This document shows, piece by piece, positions 56,036 through 64,000 of a stretch of 64,000 nt of DNA (position 1 is the first letter of the stretch; every line of letters starts with the position of its first letter). A program made the translations under genes and the position numbers. This stretch comes from Ruminococcus flavefaciens (GTDB taxonomy: Bacteria; Bacillota; Clostridia; Oscillospirales; Ruminococcaceae). Location of the stretch: positions 124,001 through 188,000 of the forward strand of contig NZ_UETD01000006.1 of the NCBI RefSeq assembly GCF_900116855.1, read 5' to 3'. The notes below the pieces were generated by a model that saw nothing but the letters and a program-made list of their open reading frames with translations, had not been told where the DNA came from and did not search any database.

Positions 56036-56075
56036 AAATTTGCCAGACTCAAAGGATATCAAGTCTGACAAATTT
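56036..56075 (-). other. Intercistronic hairpin between DUF4956 and lipoprotein genes
   Basis: A 14-base stem AAATTTGCCAGACT/AGTCTGACAAATTT (one G-U pair as RNA) with a 12-base loop in the 106-base gap. There is no proper T tract, so it may be an RNA processing or stability element, or a leaky terminator. Confidence 0.55.
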
Positions 56076-56111
56076 TTAAGTAAGAGGGTGGTATTTCTTC
56101 TTTATTTCTAT

Positions 56112-56855
56112 TTAGTTTTCGTAGATCTTATCATCGTACTTGAAGAATACGAGATTGATGGTCATATTGCCGTTGAGTGCGCGGAGCTCGTCAACGAACT
56201 TCTTCTGGTCCACATTATCAAGAACATCAACACTGTATATGAGCTCGAACAGTGTACCGAAGTTTGTGGTCTTGACTCTTCTGAGCTTGTGGAATGTTGT
56301 GTATCTTGAAAGCACGGGCTCGAAAACTCCCTGATAGTCGAGGTTCTCGGGAATAGCTATCTTCAGGGTCATATGTCTCTTCTTGCAGCCGCCGAAATCA
56401 GTCTCGCTGAGAGCGAACATTACAGCGCCGAGAATGATGAAGAATACGATAGCAAATCCGATATAGCCTATTCCGCAGGCAACACCTGCTGCCATTGCGA
56501 AGAAGATATAGGCAATATCCTTCGGGTCTCCCGCCACGCTTCGGAATCGTACAAGAGTAAATGCACCTGCAAGGCTGAGAGCTCCCGCAGTTGTATTGAT
56601 AAGCAGAAGTATCAGTGAAACGATGGTGGGAAGCATTATCATCGTAAGGACGTAACTCTGTGAATAGCCCTCTTTTCTGTGAGTAACGATGTATATAAGG
56701 CTGATAAGGAAGCCGATAACAAGTGCGGCTCCCACACAGAGGAAGAACTCTCCCGGCTTGATGGTGCTCAGACCAGAACTGCTGCTGTTGATCACCGAGT
56801 CGCCGTTTTCATAATACTTTGAAAGTACATTTCCGAAAAAACCATGTTCAAACAT
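56112..56855 (-). CDS. DUF4956 membrane protein
   Basis: A 247-residue inner-membrane protein with four predicted helices (about 35-57, 68-90, 93-112 and 118-145). The DUF4956 signature is AGALSLAGAFTLVRFRSVAGDPKDIAYIFFAMAAGVACGIGYIG. A cytoplasmic ferredoxin-like C-terminal domain follows (LKIAIPENLDYQGVFEPVLSRYTTFHKLRRVKTTNFGTLFELIYSV). The biochemical role is unknown. The gene starts 4 bases after the VTC stop, so the two are coupled. In Clostridia this family sits beside VTC and CotH or Cthe_2159 genes. Confidence 0.9.
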   Translation of the reverse strand: MFEHGFFGNVLSKYYENGDSVINSSSSGLSTIKPGEFFLCVGAALVIGFLISLIYIVTHRKEGYSQSYVLTMIMLPTIVSLILLLINTTAGALSLAGAFTLVRFRSVAGDPKDIAYIFFAMAAGVACGIGYIGFAIVFFIILGAVMFALSETDFGGCKKRHMTLKIAIPENLDYQGVFEPVLSRYTTFHKLRRVKTTNFGTLFELIYSVDVLDNVDQKKFVDELRALNGNMTINLVFFKYDDKIYEN

Positions 56856-56859
56856 AAAA

Positions 56860-57669
56860 TTATACGCTCCTGTTCATAATGATGTTGTTATTTACCATCG
56901 AGATCCCCGATATATATATGCGCCTGCCTCCCGACGCCTGCTGTGCGCCCTCTACCTGACTTTTTACAAAATTCTGGTAGGCTCTGCCGTACTTGGAGAA
57001 GCTGGTCTTGTAGATCTCAAGCTCTGAGAGCTTCTTTACCAGCCAGTCGGGGATAGCGTTGGAGACCTTGACTTCCATGAGTCTCTGGTCAGCACCGATT
57101 ATGTAGTTGCCGTAGCTCTCATAGTTCAGTCCCAGATCATAGCGTCTCTCGGTGATCTTTCTGTCGAAAGTAAGGCGGAAGTCTCCGTCATCCTTTCCGA
57201 AGAAAGCCTCGCGCTGATAGCTGATGTACTGCTTGGGAGCTATGGGGTAGTTATCGAGGAACACATCCAGCTCTCTGAAAACCTGCTCGGTGATGTACTT
57301 TGTACACTCGGGCTTTGAACGGTCGCGCAGATAAGCGTCCGACTCGGCAAGAGTCATGGACACACGCCTCTTGGTAACGATGCCGCCGATCTTTTTCTTT
57401 ATCTCAAGGAATACCGTATCATCGGGTGACGCAGGTGAATAATAACTGCGGAGCCTGATCTTTTCCTTATAATAAGGCTTGGACAGTGATTCTCTTATAA
57501 GATAATCATCAGGGGTGTCATAGTAGATGTTGTAGATTCCGTACTCTTTTCCGCCAATGCAGAATTTATCGGGGTTCATATACTGGTTTATGACCTCCAT
57601 GAGTCCGTGATACTGATCCATATTAAGGAGGAACTTGATCTCTTTACGAGCGAATGTATTAATAGCCAT
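56860..57669 (-). CDS. VTC domain polyphosphate polymerase-like protein
   Basis: A 269-residue protein with a triphosphate-tunnel (VTC) fold. RKEIKFLLNMDQYHGLM supplies the E.K motif. Then come IYNIYYDTPDDYLIRESL, KEKIRLRSYY, VFLEIKKKIGGIVTKRRVSM and LMEVKVSNAIPDWL, the basic and acidic residues lining the tunnel. Eukaryotic VTC4 makes polyphosphate from ATP. Bacterial stand-alone versions are presumed to do the same or to phosphorylate a surface partner. A GAAGG ribosome site precedes the ATG. It is first in the VTC-DUF4956-lipoprotein operon. Confidence 0.9.
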   Translation of the reverse strand: MAINTFARKEIKFLLNMDQYHGLMEVINQYMNPDKFCIGGKEYGIYNIYYDTPDDYLIRESLSKPYYKEKIRLRSYYSPASPDDTVFLEIKKKIGGIVTKRRVSMTLAESDAYLRDRSKPECTKYITEQVFRELDVFLDNYPIAPKQYISYQREAFFGKDDGDFRLTFDRKITERRYDLGLNYESYGNYIIGADQRLMEVKVSNAIPDWLVKKLSELEIYKTSFSKYGRAYQNFVKSQVEGAQQASGGRRIYISGISMVNNNIIMNRSV

Positions 57670-58087
57670 AATCGCCTTCGCAGCGGTCCTGCCGCCCGAA
57701 GCTCACACTCCTTTCGTATCGTTTGATTATATTATAGTGACGTTTTCTTAAAATAGTCTTAAGTTTGCCAAAAAATCACCAAATCTTTAATATCCTGCCG
57801 CAATTTTGTACACAACGCCGAAAATCAGCTATATTCCGTCATTTCAAGAGCTGAAAAATATGTTTTTTTCGTTTATTCATAGTTCATTGTCTGTTTTTGT
57901 ACATCAATAATTCATATATTTTTATTTAGTTTTCACAGTTTCAACACGTCATAGATGTTGATTTTTGAGATTAAATGCCTCCTTAAAACTTGATTTTAGC
58001 AATTTTTGAACAGTGTTCCGCAATAATTGACGAAAGTGCCGTCTTTTCGTGTCTTTATATAAAAGGTACTGCCAATTTTCTTCCTAA
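57670..58087. other. AT-rich intergenic region upstream of the VTC operon
   Basis: This 418-base gap lies between the VTC start and the AraC stop and shows no credible open frame. A TATAAT is present on the minus strand near 57737, but no good -35 partner is visible. An AAGGAGG word at about 57985 (minus strand) is not followed by a usable start codon. I see no clear terminator for the AraC gene. Confidence 0.4.
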
Positions 58088-58864
58088 TTATACCTGTTTT
58101 CTGTATCGGGTAGGAGTGACCCCGACGATCTTCTTGAACTGCCGCATGAAGTGCTCCTCATTATCGTAGCCGCACATAGCTGCCACCTGCGAAACGGTAC
58201 AGCCCGTTTCCGTTAATATCTCCTTTGCCTTTTCGATCTTGCCGCTGATAACATCTGCAATGCAGGACACGCCGAAGGTCTCCCGGTAGAGGTGCTGGAA
58301 ATATGAGCGTGACATACTCACATACGCTGCCATGGTGTCCACATTCCATTTCATCTGAGGGTTGCGGTATATCTTCTCGCGGAGCTCAATGAGCATTGCA
58401 TAGTGGGGCTCGGAGGTCTGTACCTTTTCGCCGCCGCGGTTCATGGCGTCACCTGCCTTGACAAGCAGGAGCCGCATGAGGTTTTCAAGCATTTTCGCTC
58501 TGCGGGAAGCCAGAGAATAAAACTCAGAAGCTATATTCCGCATGAGCTCACCGATGAAATCGGTGTCTGCAAATAGCACAGGGCGGTTGAATACCAGCTC
58601 AAGAGCGTCGATGAATTCCCTTTCGTCCTCGCCGTCAAAGCATATCCAGTCGCAAATGAGAGGGCAGTCCTCAGCCGAATAGACCACAGGAAGCCTTCCG
58701 TCGCAGATAATGAATGCATCCTGCGGCACTCTCATGGTCAGACCGTTTATATCGAACCGACATCGGCTCTTTGTAAGCATTATCATGTACTCGCCTGTTG
58801 CAGCCCTGCGAAAGACCGAGCTGCTGTCATATATGGAATTACAGCCTAAACACCGTATATTCAC
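58088..58864 (-). CDS. AraC family transcriptional regulator
   Basis: A 258-residue regulator. The N-terminal half is a cupin-like sensing domain (GEYMIMLTKSRCRFDINGL), and the C-terminus has two helix-turn-helix motifs (WNVDTMAAYVSMSRSYFQHLYRE, and CTVSQVAAMCGYDNEEHFMRQFKKIVGVTPTRYR). The most likely start is the GTG at 58864, which has GAGGAG 7 bases upstream and lies 5 bases after the glycosylase stop. A longer ATG frame would overlap the glycosylase gene by 56 bases. It is a paralogue of the AraC protein at 6849-7643. The target is unknown. Confidence 0.87.
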   Translation of the reverse strand: MNIRCLGCNSIYDSSSVFRRAATGEYMIMLTKSRCRFDINGLTMRVPQDAFIICDGRLPVVYSAEDCPLICDWICFDGEDEREFIDALELVFNRPVLFADTDFIGELMRNIASEFYSLASRRAKMLENLMRLLLVKAGDAMNRGGEKVQTSEPHYAMLIELREKIYRNPQMKWNVDTMAAYVSMSRSYFQHLYRETFGVSCIADVISGKIEKAKEILTETGCTVSQVAAMCGYDNEEHFMRQFKKIVGVTPTRYRKQV

Positions 58865-58868
58865 AACA

Positions 58869-59387
58869 TCACTCCTCGCTTCCGATGAAACGCCACTCAA
58901 CGTCCTTCCAGTACTCCCCTGCATAGTCTATACCGACTCTCGGGGCAGTCCTAATGTCAGGACGGAAACCGTCGTCCTCGAACCAGATCTCCTCGCAATC
59001 GCGAAGATCAACACCATTGAAGCTTCCGTCGATCATCATATTTTTTGTCAGTTTTGCAGGTCCGTCAAATCTGACGCCTGCGCGGAGAAGCAGTCCCTGA
59101 GGCTGATCCTTCTCCCCTGTTATCACATTCATGAGCCAGTGCATACCGTAGCAGAGGTATACATATATGATACCGCTCTCACCGTAAAGCAGCTCCGTCC
59201 GCTTAGTTCGTCCCTTTGCGGCGTGGCAGCCCTTGTCCTCCTCGCCTCTGTACGCCTCCACCTCGGCTATGCGCTCGCGGAGCTCCGTACCGTCGGGGAG
59301 ACGGTGTACCAGTATCTTTCCCACAAGGTCGGGAGCAGCCTCCAGAACATCGCGGTGAAAGAACTCGGGGTCTATCCTCTTGTTCAT
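58869..59387 (-). CDS. 3-methyladenine (alkyladenine) DNA glycosylase
   Basis: A 172-residue AAG/MPG family base-excision enzyme that removes alkylated or deaminated purines. Key segments are ARDLVGK-like LEAAPDLVGKILVHRL, IAEVEAYRGEEDKGCHAAKGRTKRTE with the catalytic Glu and base-flipping region, GIIYVYLCYGMHWLMNVI, and VLLRAGVRF-like LLLRAGVRFDGPAKLTKNM. It is about 20-30 residues shorter than most homologues, but no core motif is missing. The start lies 1 base after the RqcH stop, and its ribosome site (GAGGG) is inside rqcH. Confidence 0.92.
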   Translation of the reverse strand: MNKRIDPEFFHRDVLEAAPDLVGKILVHRLPDGTELRERIAEVEAYRGEEDKGCHAAKGRTKRTELLYGESGIIYVYLCYGMHWLMNVITGEKDQPQGLLLRAGVRFDGPAKLTKNMMIDGSFNGVDLRDCEEIWFEDDGFRPDIRTAPRVGIDYAGEYWKDVEWRFIGSEE

Positions 59388-59388
59388 A

Positions 59389-61140
59389 TCATACCCTCAG
59401 ACTTTGTTCAAGCTCGCGGTCCGGCTTGACAAAGGCGGTCTTGTAGTTTGTGAAAATGACCTTGCCCGGCTTTGCGCCTGCGGGCTTCTTTACATAGCGT
59501 GCGAGGCAGTAGTCCACTGGGACAAGTCCCGAATCCCTGCCGCTGCTGTTGACCGCAGCTATCACCGCAGCCTCCTCTATGGTCTTGTCGGGAGGAGTCT
59601 CACCGTCCGTAAGAATAAGGACATGAGAGCCCGTGATGAGCTGGGTATGCAGCCATATATCGGTCTTTTCCGCAAATTTAAGGCTCAGCTGGTCATTCTG
59701 CTTGTTATTGCGCCCCACAAGGATAGAGAAGCCGTCGCTTGACTTATACTCAATGGGCGGCAGAGCCTTTGGCGGCTTTGCCTTTCCGCCCGCATAGCGG
59801 ACATATCCCTGCTCGCGCAGCTCCAGTCTCAGCTGGATTATATCGTTCTCGGAGGAAGCTCGTGTGAGTGAGTAAAATACGCTCTCCAGATACTGAAGCT
59901 CCTCCTCGCCCTTCTGTATCTGCTCTGCCAGCTTTTCCTCGGCAGTAACAGACTTCTTGTATTCACCGTAGTAATGCTGGGCATTCTGTGCAGGAGTCTT
60001 TCTCACGTCCAGAGGGATAGTCACCTGCGGACATTCCTCGTCGTAGAAATTCTCCACAACAGCGCTGCTGTCGCCCTTCTGTATGCGATACATATTCGCT
60101 GAGATAAGGTCACCGAACAGCTTTGCGCGGTCCTTATCGGCACAGGCGTCCAGCTCCTCACGCTGGGCGGCGATACGCCTTGAGGTCCTGTCCGTAAGGT
60201 TCATGAGCAGCTTGAAAAGGTCGTTGGCACGCTGCTTTGTACGGGCTGCGCGGTCACGCTCCGAATAGAAAAAGTCCAGAAGCTCTGAGGGTCCAGAAAG
60301 CTCCTTGGTGTACATAAGTGTTCCGAACTGTGAAAGGCGCACGAAAGAGAAGTCCTTCAGCTGACCTTCCTTGTCGCTGACCACCGAGAAGCAGCACTCT
60401 CCGCTGAGTACCTGCTCACGGGTACGTTTTATGGTAAACAGCAGCCTGTCAAGCTGGTCGCTGCTGATGGTATCGCTTTCTATATGTGCTCCCCTGCCTG
60501 CAAAGTAAGCCCACTCACGGGCAAGTATGGGGGAAATACCCTCGAAAATGCGGATAAGAGCCTTTGACAGCTCCTTGGGCTGAGTTCCGGCAAGGCGCTC
60601 CTTTATATCCTCAGGCTCGCAGGTGAGGAAATTCAGTCTGTCATCGCGCGGAGGGAGAGTGTACTCCATTCCCGGAAGCACCATTCGCTCACGGGACATC
60701 TCCTCGTCAACGCGCTTGATACTGTCGATGACTCTGCCATCGCCGCTTACTATTATAAGGTTGGAGCAGCGGCCCATTATCTCCACCGCAAGGGTGACGG
60801 TAACTATGTCGCCAAGCTCGTTTACGCACTCAAAGTCAAGAAAAAGTATACGCTCCAGACCGTCCTGACGGATATCTATGAGCTTGCCGCTGCCGAGGCG
60901 CTTCCTGAGAAGCATACAAAACATAGGCGGAGTCTGCGGGTTATCCACGGTGTTTTCGGTTATGTGGACTCTCGCACTGCCTGCATTGGCGGAGATGTAC
61001 AGCTTTTTGCTGCCGCTTTTTGTGCGTATGGAGATGATGACCTCCTCACGGGAGGGCTGATGTATTTTCTCGACTCTTCCGCCGATAAGGGGGAGGAGTT
61101 CGTTCCTGACTGTATATAAGAATGCTCCGTCCAGAGCCAT
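59389..61140 (-). CDS. rqcH: Rqc2/RqcH (NFACT) ribosome quality control protein
   Basis: A 583-residue protein that binds stalled 50S-peptidyl-tRNA and adds C-terminal alanine tails. The NFACT-N domain starts MALDGAFLYTVRNELLPLIGGRVEKIHQPS and includes LRKRLGSGKL. A helical HhH/coiled-coil middle covers about 200-430 (DRTSRRIAAQREELDACADKDRAKLFGDLI). The NFACT-R domain ends the protein (SSDGFSILVGRNNKQND, DIWLHTQLITGSHV, KVIFTNYKTAFVKP). Older annotations call it fibronectin-binding protein A. AAAGGA precedes the ATG. Confidence 0.95.
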   Translation of the reverse strand: MALDGAFLYTVRNELLPLIGGRVEKIHQPSREEVIISIRTKSGSKKLYISANAGSARVHITENTVDNPQTPPMFCMLLRKRLGSGKLIDIRQDGLERILFLDFECVNELGDIVTVTLAVEIMGRCSNLIIVSGDGRVIDSIKRVDEEMSRERMVLPGMEYTLPPRDDRLNFLTCEPEDIKERLAGTQPKELSKALIRIFEGISPILAREWAYFAGRGAHIESDTISSDQLDRLLFTIKRTREQVLSGECCFSVVSDKEGQLKDFSFVRLSQFGTLMYTKELSGPSELLDFFYSERDRAARTKQRANDLFKLLMNLTDRTSRRIAAQREELDACADKDRAKLFGDLISANMYRIQKGDSSAVVENFYDEECPQVTIPLDVRKTPAQNAQHYYGEYKKSVTAEEKLAEQIQKGEEELQYLESVFYSLTRASSENDIIQLRLELREQGYVRYAGGKAKPPKALPPIEYKSSDGFSILVGRNNKQNDQLSLKFAEKTDIWLHTQLITGSHVLILTDGETPPDKTIEEAAVIAAVNSSGRDSGLVPVDYCLARYVKKPAGAKPGKVIFTNYKTAFVKPDRELEQSLRV

Positions 61141-61259
61141 AATATCAATCCTTTGCTGTTTAATTGTTGAATAATGATAAGGCTGACAACGCTGCTCTGT
61201 CGGAATTGCACATATTCTTTTCTATGTTTATTATAACATTTTGTGCGCTATCATTCTAA

Positions 61260-62078
61260 TCAAATATTGCGATAAACGAGAAGCTCGAAATCAGCTTTTG
61301 TGCTCAGGCTGTCAAGATTTGCAAGGCGCTCCTGCTGATCCCGTCCTGTGCGGTAATAGTAGGGCGTCATGGAGAACAGCGCCATAATGTCCTCGGAAGA
61401 TGTAAGCTCCATGTTGTAGGTTACTTTTTGTGCACGAATGAACTCGAAGCCCTCAAGCTCATAGGGCTTGACTTCGTTCTTGTAGGGAGTATCGTACACC
61501 GCCTGCTTCAGCTCCCAGAGGTGGTCTGCCGAGGGTATCGCCATTATCATGACACCGCCTTTTTTCAGCACTCTGCGGAACTCCTCTCCGCAGTAGGGAG
61601 CAAAAAGAGTCACCAGCATATCGCAGGAGCTGTCTGCAACAGGTATGTGGAAAACGCTGGCAACTGCCAGCTCGGCTCCCCTGCACAGCTTGGCGCAGTA
61701 TTCAACTGCTGCTTTGGATATGTCTATACCGCATACCTCCGCCGCAATATCACGCTGCTTCAACTGCTCAATTATTGCGTCTGTGTAGTAGCCCTCACCG
61801 CAGCCTGCATCAATAATCGTTCCACCCGTAAAATGCTCTGTGACCGCCGAACAGAGTGCATCACACAGCGGCTTATAGTAGCCCTTGCCGAGGAAGTTCC
61901 TCCTCGCCTGCACCATGAGCTTATTGTCACCGTGGACGGTCTTGCCCATGTGCTTTGAAAGCAACAGATTGACATAGCCGCTCTTTGCCCTGTCAAAGCT
62001 GTGCCTGTTTGGGCAAATGTAAGAATTTCCCGATATATCGAGTTTTTGTCCGCATACGGGACATATGAATACGCTCAT
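61260..62078 (-). CDS. rlmA: 23S rRNA (guanine-N1)-methyltransferase RlmA family
   Basis: A 272-residue enzyme. The N-terminal zinc finger (FICPVCGQKLDISGNSYICPNRHSFD, Cys7, Cys10, Cys23 and His27 in the family pattern) is followed by SGYVNLLLSKHMGKTVHGDNKLMV. The SAM-binding motif is TIIDAGCGEGYYTDAI, and VTLFAPYCGEEFRRVLKKGG is also family-typical. It methylates G745 or G748 of 23S rRNA, a change linked to macrolide response. It starts 9 bases after the TrmK-NIF3 stop, with GAGGTGAAC overlapping that stop. Confidence 0.93.
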   Translation of the reverse strand: MSVFICPVCGQKLDISGNSYICPNRHSFDRAKSGYVNLLLSKHMGKTVHGDNKLMVQARRNFLGKGYYKPLCDALCSAVTEHFTGGTIIDAGCGEGYYTDAIIEQLKQRDIAAEVCGIDISKAAVEYCAKLCRGAELAVASVFHIPVADSSCDMLVTLFAPYCGEEFRRVLKKGGVMIMAIPSADHLWELKQAVYDTPYKNEVKPYELEGFEFIRAQKVTYNMELTSSEDIMALFSMTPYYYRTGRDQQERLANLDSLSTKADFELLVYRNI

Positions 62079-62087
62079 CTGTTCACC

Positions 62088-63545
62088 TCAGACATACTCG
62101 CAGGGGTCTGTTGATGACTCCGCTATCTCTACATCCAGCAGAGGGAACTTCTCCTCCAGAACGCGGCGAAGCTCCTCAAGCACGATGTTCTCGGTGTGGA
62201 AATGTCCGCAGTCCAGCAGGGCAATATCGTAGTTGTTTGCATCTACCCAGACGTCGTGCTTTACGTCTCCCGTTATGAGTGCATCGCAGCCTTTTTCCCT
62301 TGCAAGTCCCAGCATAGAGCCGCCTGAACCCGAACAAAAAGCAATTTTTGACACAAGTTTATTGCTGTGACGGGAAGTCCTTACATACTCGCAGCAAAAG
62401 ACTTCCTTGCAGACCTCCGCAAGAGCCCTCGCCGTGACCTCCTCTTTCAGCGTCACTATCCAGCCCAGACTGTTTCCGCCGCCAAGCTCCTCAAAGGGCT
62501 CGGGATCTCCGCAAAACTGGAACTTGCTGCTGAGTTTGCTCAGTATCACGCCGTTTGTGCCGCCCGCAGCTATATCGAGATTGGTGTGCATACAAACCGC
62601 TCCGATACCGCTTGCAATAAGCTTGTACACGGGGTCGCTGCTCTTTATGCTCCTGCGTGGCTCAAAAATAACGGGATGGTGGGAGATGATAAGCTCGGCG
62701 CACTTCAGGTCTGCCTCGTCCACAGCCTCCGAAGTGATATCAAGACTCAGCAGTATCCTGCTGCACTCCTGTTCGGAGCTTTCCACAAGATAGCCCGAGT
62801 TATCCCATTTCTCCTGAGCAGCAAAGGGATAGAGCCCGTCAAGATAGTCTATCACATCACTTATCTGCTCAATGCCGATGCCGTTTATGACTTTTTGTGC
62901 AAGTGCCTTATAATGCTGAGCGTCCGAATTCCTGCCTGCCTTTTCAAGGTTTTCCGCTACCTTTTCAAGGCGCTCCGCCTCACGGGCACGGTACTTATTG
63001 GCAGTTTCGTCCTCATCGTCGAAAAATCCGCAGACAGACTCGGCTTCGCTTAGCCTTCTCGGGAAGGGGCAATACTCAGCGGTCATAATAACATACAGCT
63101 TGTCGCCTTCCTCGACCACATACTCACCTGTTATCTCCATGTTATACTCATAAAGCCTTCTGCGGAGTATCTCAGGCTTGGTCATAGGCTGGAGGACCCA
63201 ACGGATATTCATTTTATCCACGGAATCTATTTTTACTGCGCCGATGATATCAGCAATAGTCTCGCCGCCCATGCCTGCGATCACCACATCTGACACACCA
63301 TCAAGCGTCACTTTTTCAAGTCCGTCGGATAGCACAAGCTCCACCTTGTCCTGTATACCATACTTCTCAACTGTATTTCTTGCGGAGTCAAGCGGTCCCT
63401 CCTTAACATCGGAGGCAATGACTCTGCTGCACTTTCCGCTGCCCACAAGCTCCGCCGCGAGATAGGCGTGGTCTGTTCCAACATCAACAGCGATCCCCAC
63501 CCCGCTTACGAGTTCCGCGATCTTTTTCAGTCTGTTATCAAGCAT
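62088..63545 (-). CDS. Fusion of TrmK tRNA methyltransferase and NIF3-like protein
   Basis: A 485-residue single chain. Residues 1-220 are TrmK (tRNA adenine-22 N1-methyltransferase: GIAVDVGTDHAYLAAELV, VIASDVKEGPLDSARNT, VVIAGMGGETI, RWVLQPMTKPEILRRRLYE). Residues about 228-485 are a NIF3/YqfO-like dinuclear-metal protein (ISDVIDYLDGLYPFAAQEKWDNSGYLV, LIISHHPVIF, VCMHTNLD, ITGDVKHD, DCGHFHTE). The NIF3 part lacks the roughly 100-residue insertion of YqfO. In most Firmicutes these are two adjacent genes. The join (ALAQKVINGIGIEQISDVI) has no stop and no ATG. The ATG at 63545 has GAGG upstream. Confidence 0.92.
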   Translation of the reverse strand: MLDNRLKKIAELVSGVGIAVDVGTDHAYLAAELVGSGKCSRVIASDVKEGPLDSARNTVEKYGIQDKVELVLSDGLEKVTLDGVSDVVIAGMGGETIADIIGAVKIDSVDKMNIRWVLQPMTKPEILRRRLYEYNMEITGEYVVEEGDKLYVIMTAEYCPFPRRLSEAESVCGFFDDEDETANKYRAREAERLEKVAENLEKAGRNSDAQHYKALAQKVINGIGIEQISDVIDYLDGLYPFAAQEKWDNSGYLVESSEQECSRILLSLDITSEAVDEADLKCAELIISHHPVIFEPRRSIKSSDPVYKLIASGIGAVCMHTNLDIAAGGTNGVILSKLSSKFQFCGDPEPFEELGGGNSLGWIVTLKEEVTARALAEVCKEVFCCEYVRTSRHSNKLVSKIAFCSGSGGSMLGLAREKGCDALITGDVKHDVWVDANNYDIALLDCGHFHTENIVLEELRRVLEEKFPLLDVEIAESSTDPCEYV

Positions 63546-63603
63546 ATTGCACCTCATCTACATTAAAATAGCGCACCGCATAGCAGTACGCATAAACAAA
63601 ACC

Positions 63604-63629
63604 AAGCACAGCCGTTTCCGACTGTGCTT
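63604..63629 (-). terminator. Hairpin terminator after the zinc-ribbon gene
   Basis: AAGCACAG/CTGTGCTT with a 10-base loop. On the minus strand it is followed by GGTTTTGTTT, 14 bases past the stop. Confidence 0.72.
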
Positions 63630-63642
63630 TCGGTCTCATTAA

Positions 63643-63918
63643 TTATGCCTCGTTCATCTTTGCGAAGCAGTCGCTGCAGTAAACAGCTCTTCCTTCCTTG
63701 GGCTCGAAGGGAACCTTTGCCTCGCCGCCGCATGAAGCACAGACTGCTGTATACATTACACGCTCAGCCTTGCCTGCATTTTTTCTGGCGTCACGACATG
63801 ATTTGCATCTCTGGGGCTCGTTCACGAAGCCTTTCTCTGCATAAAATTCCTGTTCGCCTGCGGAGAAAATGAACTCCTGTCCGCACTCCTTGCAAACTAA
63901 TGTCTTGTCTTCGTACAT
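63643..63918 (-). CDS. Double zinc-ribbon protein, 91 residues
   Basis: A small protein with two Cys4 zinc sites. The first is CKECGQEFIFSAGEQEFYAEKGF ... CKSCR. The second is CASCGGEAKVPFEPKEGRAVYCSDCF, a CxxC...VPF.P...VYC..C pattern widespread in anaerobe genomes as zinc-ribbon domain-containing protein. Probably a nucleic-acid or protein adaptor; no function is established. GCGAGGTATTG precedes the ATG. It is upstream of the TrmK-NIF3 gene but separated from it by a hairpin terminator. Nothing is recognised in 63919-64000. Confidence 0.88.
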   Translation of the reverse strand: MYEDKTLVCKECGQEFIFSAGEQEFYAEKGFVNEPQRCKSCRDARKNAGKAERVMYTAVCASCGGEAKVPFEPKEGRAVYCSDCFAKMNEA

Positions 63919-64000
63919 AGTACAATACCTCGCTTAATTATTTTCGACCACGGTCGGATTTCCACCCACATCTTTGTAAAACAACGCTCTTCTGGGTTGA

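Overview
This window is chromosomal DNA from a ruminococcal Clostridia species, most likely Ruminococcus flavefaciens or a very close relative. The evidence is: secreted plant-cell-wall enzymes ending in dockerins; Thr-rich linkers; consensus TTGACA/TATAAT promoters with 17-base spacers; strong AGGAGG ribosome sites; and a PL1-PL9-CBM-dockerin pectate lyase whose architecture and lysine positions agree with what I recall of the R. flavefaciens CBM77 protein. No phage, insertion sequence, rRNA operon or CRISPR array is visible.

Layout. 1-3.3 kb (minus strand): the promoter-proximal end of a trans-acyltransferase polyketide synthase operon, in the order Sfp-type PPTase, discrete ACP, discrete malonyltransferase, then the first 258 residues of a ketosynthase megaenzyme that runs off the left edge. 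This arm is visibly more AT-rich than what follows. 3.5-10.8 kb: a glycosyltransferase, tRNA-Ala(CGC), a SulP/STAS transporter divergent from an AraC regulator, a hairpin-rich intergenic element, a zinc-ribbon/TIR/membrane protein, an amidohydrolase and a small unknown protein. 10.9-19 kb: a GH25 lysozyme lipoprotein, guaA, an HD protein, a GH13 amylase fused to DUF1653, a ZIP metal transporter under a palindromic operator, a GNAT and a nitroreductase. 19.2-26.9 kb: a dockerin-bearing rhamnogalacturonan lyase, two methyltransferases, a TipA-like MerR regulator with its own textbook operator, a PhzF protein and an LRR_5 exoprotein. 27-33.4 kb: a NERD nuclease-like protein overlapping a small alarmone synthetase, a thioesterase, cardiolipin synthase, a GNAT and a sugar-sensor/GGDEF protein.

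33.6-49.5 kb is a fibre-degradation cluster: GH43-CBM32-LamG-dockerin, GH2-LamG-dockerin, an unrecognised dockerin protein, PL1-PL9-CBM77-dockerin and GH26-dockerin. Together with the lyase at 19.6 kb it would attack pectin backbone and side chains plus mannan, each enzyme being docked on a cellulosome scaffold by its C-terminus. One dockerin (GH43) belongs to a clearly different class from the other five.

49.7-58.9 kb: HU and a lysine-rich H1-like DUF6465 protein, an RHH protein directly upstream of clpB, a candidate structured small RNA of about 250 nt with its own promoter and terminator, and a VTC polyphosphate-polymerase / DUF4956 / pectin-binding lipoprotein operon. 58-64 kb: an AraC regulator, an alkyladenine DNA glycosylase, RqcH, RlmA, a TrmK-NIF3 fusion and a zinc-ribbon protein, all on the minus strand and tightly packed.

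Items most worth following up are the trans-AT PKS operon, the unannotated small RNA, the unrecognised dockerin protein, the VTC/DUF4956/beta-helix operon and a dispersed hairpin element with compensatory base changes. All family names come from motif reading only; no database search was run.
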